Shown here: positions 54,882-64,000 of the stretch, piece after piece
Position numbering within the stretch: the stretch's first letter is position 1
Layout of the letters: each line of letters opens with the position of its first letter
Assembly: GCF_019097595.1 (NCBI RefSeq)
Contig: NC_080718.1
Location: 12,556,657 to 12,620,656, forward strand
DNA: 64,000 nt
Direction: 5' to 3'
Source of the DNA: Hemibagrus wyckioides
Taxonomy: Eukaryota > Chordata > Actinopteri > Siluriformes > Bagridae
The notes under the pieces: model-generated
Database searches by the model: none
The model's input: the letters and a program-made list of their open reading frames with translations, nothing else
Told to the model about the DNA's origin: nothing
Position numbers and translations under genes: made by a program

Positions 54882-57822
54882 GTGGTGGTGATGATGATGA
54901 TGATGATGGTGGGGCTTTAACAACGGCTGGAGTAAATGGCTTTCAGTGGTTGTTACAAGCCGAGTTGGGTTCAGGAAGAGCAGCCATTATGATAGGGCCA
55001 CTGTGCCATGTCACCCCACTGGCCTTGGCTGTCAATCTTACACAGAGGTCTTTAGTATTGCTATCCAGAGAGATGTCCTGTATTGACAGGACTGGATGAG
55101 AATGAGAATGAGTACAAAATAACACTAATGGTTGTTCCTATTAACCTAAACACTTGAAAAAAGACATTAACTCATGTGGACCAATGACCTCCACTCTGTA
55201 GTTTGGAAGAAAAAAAATGAAACGAGGGGATGAAATTGCTCTTCTGCCAGTGCAGGTTTTAAACAAGTTTTTCCTTAAGTCTCTCTGCTCTCTGTACTCT
55301 TAATCCAACTTGCTAAATTGAAAAACCTGTCTCAGCCTTCTGTTCTGTTTGCCCTGCTAGCAGCCTTCAGCTGATAATGGTTCTCCAGGGTCACAAATGC
55401 TCTATATAGGCTATAGGGTGGTGAATGAAAGTCAGACAGGAGCTGGGTGAATGGCATGGTGGTTGTGAAACACCTGAATCTGGCCTACTATGTTACATCA
55501 ATAGAGCTAAAGGGAGAAATCAACACTACAGAGCCCCTATTGTTGCATTGCTTGTATACCCATATCCTAAACATGCTCTTGGGCATGACTTAATCCATAC
55601 CTTTTTGTCTTACAGCTGATTTATCTGATGGACACAATAGAACAATGACAGAACAGTGACATACTGCAGTATGTATGTCCATACTGCTGTTTTTGTGTCT
55701 TTTTCTGGTATATGCTGTAATTAGACACTTTTGGACATACAGGAGGAGGTGAGAACATTGCTTTGGGTGGTTTAAGATATTTAGAGATGATCTGCTGTGG
55801 AGGTCAAATCCCTTTTTAAACATGTGAATCTCAGAGCTCTCTGAAGGGCAGTGATGAGCACACAGCACCACTGGCAGTGTTGGGTGGACAGCAGAGCAAC
55901 CGGCCCATAGCTGACACACACACATGCTCATCCCACTCATTCCACTCAGCATGAACACACAGATGTGGGTCATCAGACATCTGCTTCTCAGCTACCACCC
56001 ATATTCGTTTTAATAACCACTCCCATAATCATGTGGATTACTGGAATATTAGTGAGCAGTCTGGACGTGGCAGGCGAGGTTCTGGCTCAGGAGAAGGTGT
56101 AGTGTGGAGCACCATATGGTCCAGAAGGTCAGGCTTTTTAACCACTCAAACTAAAAACTAAAAAATAAATAAATATGTGAGAGATCAGCCTAATGCTGGA
56201 GGTACTCATCAAACTGATGTGTGTGTCATTGGGAGAAATTGTCTAGGGATCTACTTTTGACCTAATGACAAAAAATGTCTTCTTAGGGTGTCATTTTATT
56301 GCCTCATTTTATTACATGACATCAACATGTGCTACTTATCATGCTTGCTTCTTTTATCTGCTTATTATTCTCTTCTGAGACTGCTCAGGCACTACACATA
56401 GCTAATATTTATTTTACTATCTTTTGTACTTTTTGTTAACATACTATACATATTCCAGTGTCTACAGTTAGTTATTTCAGTGTAAAAAATAAACCTGAAA
56501 CATTTGAACAGAATGATCAAATAAATGGAGGAAAAAAGTAAAGTCAGGTCTTGGTACAGATCCAGATACATCATTTTAGGTACAATATCTGCTTTACGTC
56601 TGTGAAAGCATAGGAGTCATTTGCCTTCTTCCAGCCATCATCTTCATTTTATAATCATATGAGACCGTCTTGCAAGTCACATGACTCCAAAGTATAGTGC
56701 ACAGGTGTCCAGTGTTATCTACAGTGAGCTGGTGTCACTGCACGGTTTCCGTTCAGACCAAGTAAGCCACACCTAATTCTATTTGTTTCCACTGGTGTTT
56801 GTTTTCAGCTGACTATTGGGAGGTCTCAGGCGTGCTCCTGCTTGGATGGAATGAAAACTTTCTATATTGCCATGATGATTTCTCATGGATAAGACTGGAC
56901 AGTACTGATGTAAAGGGTAAACAGAAAGGGAGAAAATGGGTCATGCTATTTACTATCCTTTTAGACATAATGTCCTAATACCTCAGAAATTATGGTTAGA
57001 TGAACTCTATAATCAATAAGCCATCAAGAATATGTAGATGTTCACCTCGTCAACACTGAACAGGTGATTGATTTGAAAAATGTAAGATCTTCAACCGAGG
57101 TCTGAGGTGGACCAGAGGTCTGAGGTGGAGCAGATTGGAAGCAACAAGACTTAAATTCAAAACTTACTTGATATTAATATTTTCACAGAGAAAGATCCCC
57201 ATATGCAAAGTGGTGCTACACAGGTGCTTAAGATTGCTTTGATTTTCTGGGCTACCCATTCTGATTATTTAAATTACCAGCATAAAGATCACTCCTCCAA
57301 GGTTGCCAGATTTTCTTGATTAGACCTGGCCAAGATGGGTTTTTAATAGCATCTAGATCATTGTCTTTAAAGACATGCATTTGCCTTCAAGCCTGAAAAA
57401 TCTCTGACCAAAACTGCAGTCTGAAGAAGCAGATAGTATTTGCAGTCTAAAGAAATAAAAAATCTTGCACACACCTATAGTGTGGAGCTTAGACATTGTA
57501 TTAAAAAAATGCTGTTGGCACTTGCAGCCAGGGAATAAATAAATAAAAATTGATATTTTTTCCCTGTGCCTGATGTTAATGTGGCCATGAGATACTAAAG
57601 CAAGGTCATGAAACTGTAATGTGTGTAGACAATTTAATCTTGCAATTAATTAGTTATTTCTATTTGTAAACATATAAAATAATGAATAAAGTCTATCAGA
57701 ATTTTATCTATTTAAAGATTAAGATTTTGTCTCTGCTGGCAGCAAAAAAACCTTTCTACTGACTTTCTCTGTCAATCATACTATTCATTATTTAATTAAT
57801 TAATAGTCTTATATTTATATAT
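53183..57822. other. Gene-free sequence with microsatellites
   Basis: (AAT)n at 53428-53463 and a GAT/GGT array at 54843-54911. A direct repeat GAGGTCTGAGGTGGA occurs twice at 57096-57130. No recognisable gene; frames such as 54444-54716 and 55590-55973 have no known motif. Confidence 0.4.
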
Positions 57823-58140
57823 TTATATATCGCTTTTGAATGCCATTCTAAATTTCCCTGTGCCCCAAATGTGAATTACAGAATGATATATTGTAGCAGT
57901 GGCAGATAATACAAGAGTAATACTTCTCAATATTCTCGAGTGAATATTGTATAAGAAAAATCTAAGCACAAGTTGAATCTGCTCTCTGAGTAGCATATCT
58001 AGTCTGTTGTTATGCCTGAGGTCTACTCCAGGCTCAAAGTTGATCAGTTCCTGTAGCACTCCATACAACATGTCAGCACAAGGCCTCATGACTATCCAGT
58101 CTGACAGCCTTGACAAGATGAAGTATTTTCAGCTTCCTCT
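57823..58140 (-). other. Unassigned open frame of about 105 codons
   Basis: On the minus strand a frame runs from after a stop near 58138 to a stop at 57823. Its first ATG lies well inside, so an exon or decayed repeat is likelier than a complete gene. Its middle (LLREQIQLVLRFFLYNIHSR) is hydrophobic with charged edges. I recognise no family. Codon use is AT-ending like the surrounding DNA, which argues for chance. Confidence 0.15.
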
Positions 58141-58247
58141 TCAAGTGACTGTATGATAGCGATGATATTCATAGCACCTCAACCATTTCCACTGATTTTG
58201 ATGAATGCTGTTGTGCGAGTCTGTACCTGTTGTTTAGTAAAATGGAA

Positions 58248-58272
58248 TAGAAGAAGAAGAAGAAGAAGAAAG
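58248..58272. repeat. (GAA)n microsatellite
   Basis: About seven GAA units on the 5' side of a V-SINE fragment. Confidence 0.85.
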
Positions 58273-58279
58273 GGGGTCT

Positions 58280-58398
58280 CTGCTCTGTGTGTGTAGAGTT
58301 TGCATGTTCTCCTCTGGGTTCTCCAGTTTCCTCCCAAAGACATTTGTTGTAGGCTGATTGGCATCTCTAAATTGTCTGTAGTGTGTGAATGGGTATGT
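58280..58398 (+). mobile_element. V-SINE central fragment between two microsatellites
   Basis: GTGTAGAGTTTGCATGTTCT, GGTTCTCCAGTTTCCTCCC, GTAGGCTGATTGGCATCTCT and AATTGTCTGTAGTGTGTGAA are V-SINE central and early 3' sequence. About 20 bases are missing after GCATGTTCTCC. It is bounded by (GAA)n before and (AAT)n after. Confidence 0.85.
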
Positions 58399-58400
58399 GG

Positions 58401-58401
<1 letters not shown>

Positions 58402-58438
<37 letters not shown>
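58402..58438. repeat. (AAT)n microsatellite
   Basis: About twelve AAT units. Confidence 0.95.
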
Positions 58439-58439
<1 letters not shown>

Positions 58440-59029
58440 TATCCTTCACAATGCTGTCATTAACTACTTCACCTTTTTGTTATCTTTTCACCTTTCTGCT
58501 TTCTGTGATACTTTTGTCACACTGTATTGTTTTTGGTTAGCTATTGTGTCTGAAGTATGCACCTGGAACAAATTCGCTGTGAAATTCCAGATTGCTATAT
58601 GCGTATAATTTACTCCATACACTATCTGACATCTTACTGCTGTTGATAGCTCAATCACTTTACTCACATTTACTGTTATGGCTGAAGACAGATATTGAAT
58701 ATATAGATACAGATATTGAATCCTCCAGCAATTTTTCCTCTAATTCCTCTGTAATGTATCTCTCGCATATGTGTTGATGTGTTTAATTGCTATGTGTTTA
58801 CCATAGAGATGAATTTCCTGCGATGTGTTTTATTTATGCAAAACAAATTTAATATACACATTTCATAATTTGATCATCTAAGGGCAGTTGTTAGAGCAGT
58901 CAGTAATTTTTTGTTGTTGTTGTTTGTATGCAGTATGTTATCATGATAAAATTCTGGTTGTAGTTTTCAGGTTGTCGGAGAATGAATATTCGCTACGATC
59001 TATTTAAAATCGTACCTGGTCAATCCTAG
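58439..59029. other. Gene-free AT-rich sequence
   Basis: No gene or repeat recognised. Confidence 0.4.
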
Positions 59030-59125
59030 CCTCACAACTCCAGGGTCCAGAGTTCTCCTCATGTTCACATAGGTTTCCTCAGGGTTCTACAGTTTCCTCC
59101 CAATTCACATAGACATGCCAGTAAT
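59030..59125 (+). mobile_element. V-SINE, degenerate fragment
   Basis: CCTCACAACTCCAGGGTCC, TCATGTTCACATAGGTTTCC and GGGTTCTACAGTTTCCTCCC follow V-SINE head and central order with many changes. Confidence 0.6.
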
Positions 59126-60219
59126 TCAAAAAAGGAGGATATGATAAGATTCTGGCTCAAATAAACACCAAGATTTCCTTTTAAAAATCATTTCCAACTC
59201 GAATTTCCATGTAGTGATTTTTATAAACATGAAGATTTTTACACATTACACAACCAATATAGATCTTATTAAATAATAATCTAAGCTAATAGAATAACAA
59301 CACCAAGTACATTTTTCTTTCCTTGAAGCCTCATGCCTTCTACTCTGATGAAGATTTTCAATTAAACCAAGACAAAAATACATGATGGAGCTAATATGTA
59401 GTCACGTTACAAACTGAAGTCATATGATGTGTGGATGTTCTGCAGTCTCAGTATTATACATTTTATGGCTACGCTGTGCCATATCTCCACAGCTCAATTT
59501 GAACCATTTTGATTTACAGTATGAATTATTAAGCGTCCTTTGATCACACAGTTTTTCATGGATGTCTACAAAATGTGCTTGCCCACCCACCTCTAGGCAT
59601 TTCAGTTCTTCCTTCCTTTATTTTTTTTCCTTCTTACCCTTCCTAAGAGATCTATTAGTGGGAGTCATGGCCTGCCTGTGTTTATGGTTCTCAGTGGGCC
59701 CATACTGCTGCTGCTGCTGCTGCTGCCACCACCACAGCTGCATCTGCTGTCTCCATAGTGATGAGGCTTATTACTTAAACCCCCATACACCCCGCACACT
59801 CCTACTCTGCTGAAAGGAACTGTGGAGTCTGAGCTTGCATTACAGCGCACTATAGCATACGCCCGGGTTTTATATATCCGCTGATATTTATGATTACATT
59901 GCAGAGATGTTGAATTCTTAATTCCAGAAGAATCATTTCCTTTAAGGGTAGCAATGACAATTGTTCAGGCTGCAAGGCAAATCACAGGTTTATATTAATG
60001 CACTCCTTCTAATATGCTATTGTTTCTATAGTAACCACTCATTCACAGGGACTCGTTTGATGGACATACCACATAATATAAAGTTAATAAAAAGGGTGGG
60101 GGAGATGTTTAAAAAGCCATGTTGTAATTTGACATAGAAACACTTACAGTTGATGTGGTGAAGCTTTTCTAAGGATATTTCTTTAACCTTTATAGAAACT
60201 GTTATCTCAGTTATAAGTA
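59126..60219. other. Gene-free sequence with a (CTG)n run
   Basis: Seven CTG units lie at 59706-59726 in a GC-richer patch (59640-59760). Frames there are short and the two strands shadow each other. No gene recognised. Confidence 0.4.
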
Positions 60220-60706
60220 TACACAAAATGAGCAATTTATTAGGAACTCTGTACTGGGTAAGGCCTTCCTTTTTACTCAAAACATCCTCAATTCTTCATG
60301 GAATGGATTCCACAAGATGTATCCTTCCTGTCAGTTTGAACAAGACTTTCCAATCTCCTTTGACCTCTCTCATTAACAAAGTGTGCCACTCGCAGAACTA
60401 CTGCTTACTGGGTGGGGTTTTTTGTGTGCGTGTTTTTCCTCCCACAAGTCTAGAGATGGTTATTTGTGAAAATCCCAGCAGATCAGCAGTTTCTGAAACA
60501 CTCTAATCAGCCTGTCTACCACTAACGACTATGACATGGACCTAAATAAATTTCCCCCAACCTGATGTTTGATCTTAATACTAACTATTGTTCCTGACCC
60601 ATGCCATCATGCATTTATGTGCTGAGCTGCTGCCTCATGACAGGCTTAGCAGATATATGTATGAATACAGATGCAGGGTTTCTTAATAAATTGTTCAGAA
60701 AGTGTA
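60220..60706 (-). mobile_element. Tc1-like deletion derivative, same family as 13507-13965
   Basis: The two ends read inward as TACACAAAATGAGCAATTTA and TACACTTTCTGAACAATTTA, and TTAATAAATTG/TTTATTAGG mark the terminal repeats. Next to the left end is the antisense of the transposase C-terminus (CAAAACATCCTCAATTCTTC, GGAATGGATTCCACAAGATG). It then jumps near 60330 to the N-terminal part (GACCTCTCTCATTAACAAAG, AATCCCAGCAGATCAGCAGT). The catalytic centre is deleted, and the remainder has stops. Confidence 0.85.
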
Positions 60707-60825
60707 TTTCCATTGATTTAAAGTTTGTCTAGGGAGTGATGAACACCAATTTAAAAAAAAAAAAAAAAGCCTTATTACTACAAATATCTGTTCAGATGCA
60801 CAATCATAACAATTTATTCATACAG
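60707..60825. other. Short spacer
   Basis: Unique sequence with an A run near 60753-60768. Confidence 0.4.
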
Positions 60826-61043
60826 CTTCAGTAACCACTTTATCCTGGTCAGGATCATAGTGGATCCTGAATCTACCTACCAGTCAAAACTGATTACCAG
60901 CATGTTTTTAGGCAGGGGGAAGAAACTCACATAAACACAGAGAGCACATGTTAAGCTTCACACAGTCAGTAACCCAAGCTCAGAATCGAACCAGGGGCCG
61001 TAGAGCAACGAGGCAGCAATTCTACCAGCTGCACCACCATTAA
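60826..61043 (-). mobile_element. V-SINE, degraded, between two Tc1 derivatives
   Basis: Antisense copy: GTAACCACTTTATCCTGGTC, AGGATCATAGTGGATCCTGA, then GAGAGCACATGTTAAGC, CAGAATCGAACCAGGGGCCG and the head end AGCTGCACCACCATT. It directly abuts the terminal repeat at 61046, so the Tc1 derivative appears to have landed at the edge of the SINE. Confidence 0.8.
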
Positions 61044-61045
61044 CA

Positions 61046-61860
61046 TACACTACTAAGGATATTTGGCTTTTGGGTGAAATTTATGGAAAATGTAAAAAGT
61101 TCACACTACAGTGATATTATATCATGAAAGTAGGGCATTTAAGTAGAAGCATGCAGTGGTGATTTCCTCATCTCAAACAATTTATTGAAACAAAAGCCAA
61201 CAACAGTGGTGGGTATATCACAACAAAAAATGTCAATGTATCAATAATTTGTTATGTGCCCTTGTCCATCAATTACAGCTTGACAACGACGTCTCCTGCT
61301 ATTCACGAGTCGACTTATTGTCTGCTGAGGCATGGCATTCCACTCTTCTTGAAGGGCGGCCCTCAGGTCGGGGTTCTGGGGTGTTCTGGTTACGAGCCTC
61401 TACGCGGCAACTCAGCTGATCCCATAGGTTTTCTATGGGATTCAGGTCTGGAGAAAGTGCAGGCCACTCCATCTGAGGTACCCCAGCCTTCAGCAGCCGT
61501 TCCCTAATGATGCGACCTCGATGAGCTGGAGCATTGTCGTCCATGAAGATGAAATTAGGCCTGTGTTGTTCATGCAGGGGCACAATGACTGTATTAATGA
61601 TGCTGTACCATTCACAAGACGTAGGGCAGTTCTGTATTGAGTAGACACACCTACCCAGACTGTAACACCACCACCACCAAAGGCTCGTTTGGTGACAACA
61701 GCGGCTGATGCATAGCGCTCTCCTTGACGTCTCCAATATCATTGGCGGCCATCATTTCTGCTCATCGTGAATCGACTTTCATTAGAGAACAGCACTGAGG
61801 CCCACTGGTCCCTCGTCCAGCGTAAAAACCGAATATCCTTAACTTTTTGTGAGTAGTGTA
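61046..61860 (-). mobile_element. Tc1-type element lacking its 5' half (815 bp)
   Basis: On the minus strand the element starts TACACTACTCACAAAAAGTT and AAGGATATTCGG. The other end, read inward, is TACACTACTAAGGATATTTG: it lacks 11 bases (CACAAAAAGTT) after the first nine. TA is present at both outer edges. The terminal repeat passes directly into the catalytic half of a transposase, so the leader and DNA-binding domain are deleted. It is a different family from 21134-22377 and 60220-60706. Confidence 0.9.
61241..61832 (-). pseudogene. Tc1-type transposase, catalytic half only, multiply disabled
   Basis: On the minus strand the remaining frame begins near RWTRDQWASVLFSNESRF. The first catalytic Asp of the usual FSDESRF motif is Asn here (codon 61781-61783). 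A stop follows at 61739-61741 where the family has Arg, a likely CpG-to-TpG change. A frameshift lies between about 61560 and 61640, after which [11 protein letters not shown] (second Asp) and SPDLNPIENLW (Glu) read in another frame. A second frameshift near 61360-61400 leads to the C-terminus, which ends at 61241. The whole N-terminal DNA-binding domain is missing. It cannot make an active enzyme. Confidence 0.9.
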
Positions 61861-63629
61861 AGTAACATAAAATCCACATCTGTGTATGAAACGTCATATG
61901 TGTGGACATACTGTAGAGTATCTACTGTAATACACCTATTATGAGCTCTGTATACATTTTAGCCATTCAAGAACTTTAGTCGTTGTTAACACAGACAAAC
62001 AGATCCTCCGGTCTGCTGTGTCAGTGTGTGTTTCAGGTGTTATTAAAATGTAGATTCTACTTTGCTTAGCTGAGAATCTTCCAGGTTGGCAAGACTGGGT
62101 TCAGACATGGTTGAAAGATCTGTTATGCAACATGTGAGATCCTGCTAATCTGCTTTGGCCACTTACTCCTTTTGTGTATCTCAACCACACACACACACAC
62201 AGCTGAATGTCATTAATGGGTTTAAGACCAAGCTCCTGCACTTGCATGTGACTGAGAGGGGAAAAGAGAAATCACTACCAATGAATATAATCTACAACGG
62301 TTTCTCATCTTCTCATCCTAAGATCTTGTGGGTCATTTTATGTGTCTATCTCCCATCTTCCTCTTTGTTGTCTGCAATTACAAATCCCTTCTCTGATCTG
62401 GTCTGGGACATTAGTCTGAACACAGAAGGTCAGCTGGACATGGTGGCTAAGCTTGCTTTTAACCGCATTACTCAGTGTGCTAGCATATGCTAACTCTCTC
62501 TCCCACACACAGACACGCATACACACACACTGCAGGTGAGAAGCAGACTGCTCACCTCTTTAATGCCCACTGTCACATGGGCTCAGCATTGGGAGGATTG
62601 ACCGTGCCATTGATCTAAGAAGCAGGGGAGGGTGTGTAGATAATCACACACACACACACACACTCACACACACACACAACCTAAAGCACATGCTGCATTA
62701 GTTTGGCTCCGTCATCTTGAGGACCTGAGGGCCGAGCTAAGCTAAATTAGTTAATTAGCATTGCGCCCTTTCTAGGCAGCATTAGCTAGAAAACAAACAA
62801 GCCAGTAAGGAACTAGGCTTCTCTATACAAATGCTTCTGCCATGAGACACACTTTGTCCTTTGTTTCCTTCTTCTTTATTTGCATTCATTCAGTAATAAC
62901 GGAAGTGAGAGAAAATGAGGAACACAGATAGCAACTTCCTTTTGTGTCCTGGAAAAAAAAACAGTTAAGCATCAAATTTGCAAAGAAATCCAGATCCAGC
63001 TTTCTATTTGGACTGCATTATTAGAGATTTGGAGGCACAGCAGTAATTGAAAACAATGTAAAAATCATGTCCTGGTCATGAGACTGATGTGGAGCCAAAC
63101 ACATTCTGTTGCTGCAGAGAATGAAAGCAATCAGTAGATTCTCTTTTATAAAGGTGTTAATATAAAGAAGAGGCCCTTACGCATGTGTTGTTAAAATAAT
63201 ATGGGTTTCCCATAAGGCCTCTCAATTCCCTCAAGTGAGAGCTTAATCCTCATGAGGACCTTAAGCAGTCAATGATTTGGCAAGAGTCCAGTCTTGCTTG
63301 TTAAATCCCAAACAGATAGCGAGTACACATGTACACAGTGAAGAAGAACTAGCAATTTTATGCTTCTGTAAGTTCCACTGTTCAGCTATCTTGTCACAGA
63401 GGGGAAGAAGAAACTGTTGCTCAGACAGTTCCTTATTAAAGGAACAGTCATCAATAACAGCAAGTATAATATGTCATAAGTGTAGGAAAGTGGGTCAAAG
63501 AAGTAGTCAAAGGCTATATTAGAAAATAGGGCAGATATCAGATATCAGAGCTACTATTACAATGTCACACAAAATCACAGAAACACAAGTGAAAATATTT
63601 AACAAGGATTAGCAATATAATAGAGAGTA
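61861..63629. other. Gene-free sequence with CA repeats and a possible conserved block
   Basis: (CA)n-type repeats at 62186-62202, 62508-62530 and 62645-62679. The part at 62690-62790 with AAATTAGTTAATTAGCATTG in GC-balanced unique sequence may be regulatory. No gene recognised; the plus frame at 62155-62493 has no known motif. Confidence 0.4.
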
Positions 63630-63856
63630 GAAGCCTTTATTATCACCACACATACATTACAGCGGAATTTGTTCCTTCACATATCCCAGCTGAGGAAGTT
63701 GAGGTCAGAGCGCAGGGACAACTGTGATACAGCGCCCCTGGAGAAGAAAGGGTTAAGGACCTTGCTCAATTGCCCAACAGTAGCAGCTGGGCAGTGCTGG
63801 GGCTTGAACACCAATCAACAACCCAGAACCTTAACCACTTGAGCTACTACTGCCCC
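63630..63856 (-). mobile_element. tRNA-derived SINE, full length
   Basis: Antisense copy. The plus strand starts with the tail AAGCCTTTATTATCACCACA and TTACAGCGGAATTTGTTCC, then GAGCGCAGGGACA, TACAGCGCCCCTGGAG, GGTTAAGGACCTTGCTCAAT and the B-box region GGGGCTTGAACACC. It closes at the head AACCACTTGAGCTACTACTG. It shares the CCTTGAGCAAGG-type block with 43968-44131 but has a different, AATAAAGGC-type tail. Confidence 0.85.
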
Positions 63857-64000
63857 TTAGATATCAGTAACAATATAATAATAGAATATTTGCACTCCCA
63901 TCAGTGAACAGTTGATTACTTAATAGAAAACAAAATAGATTTGTGTTAAAACTAGAATGATTGCACTTGAACTGTAAAACATGATAGTTACCTGAAATGT

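Noticed and set aside
54723..55099. Poly-His and poly-Asp frames on opposite strands
   Set aside because: Both are readings of the same GAT/GGT microsatellite.
61256..61507. 83-codon plus-strand frame
   Set aside because: Antisense shadow of the Tc1-type transposase remnant.
1..64000. CRISPR arrays, rRNA genes, bacterial operons or viral genes
   Set aside because: None seen. Repeats are eukaryotic microsatellites and fish mobile elements, and no regular spacer arrays or conserved rRNA blocks are present.

Overview
The window looks like teleost fish nuclear DNA, possibly from a catfish or a related ostariophysan. It is AT-rich and gene-poor. It carries several Tc1/mariner families known from fish, V-SINE (Mermaid/DANA-type) copies, other tRNA-derived SINEs, and dense CA, GA, AAT and CTTT microsatellites. 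The teleost call rests on these repeat families and is solid; the catfish suggestion is inference. No complete protein-coding host gene can be supported, and the stretch reads as an intergenic desert or large intron. Most long open frames are shadows of repeats.

Layout. 1-9.5 kb: mostly unique AT-rich sequence with copies of a short repeat called family A here, an internally deleted Tc1-like relic (5130-5629), a degenerate tRNA-Ala(UGC)-like sequence (6138-6209) and a full-length V-SINE (6644-6999). 9.5-14.9 kb: a TACACTCT-ended DNA element with a nested repeat, a long inverted-repeat element (10736-11410), a CpG island with a cAMP-response-type palindrome (12770-13260) that is the best promoter candidate, and two opposed fragments of one Tc1 family. 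15-29 kb: mostly unique, with family A copies, a nearly full-length Tc1 element (21134-22377) whose transposase has one frame-breaking deletion, and a V-SINE split by a later insertion. 28.9-31 kb: two GC-rich blocks with possible minus-strand exons, and a cluster of homeodomain-type cores. 33-48 kb: V-SINE fragments, a mariner-like N-terminal fragment (37496-37860), a hAT-type non-autonomous element with an exact 8-bp target duplication (39102-39702), and a pyrimidine tract of about 380 bp (46578-46958). 48-64 kb: tRNA-derived SINEs, a possible pogo/Tigger-like remnant (52780-53182), and a pile-up of two Tc1-type deletion derivatives around a V-SINE (60220-61860).

Function. The mobile elements are all non-autonomous or broken: each transposase frame seen carries a deletion, frameshift, stop or lost catalytic residue. 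The likely host content is regulatory: the CpG island and several unique, homeodomain-motif-rich stretches that resemble conserved non-coding elements. Cross-species alignment would be needed to establish conservation. I saw no novel gene system. The most useful leads are the CpG island, the paired exon candidates on the minus strand, the long inverted repeat and the hAT element with its intact target duplication.
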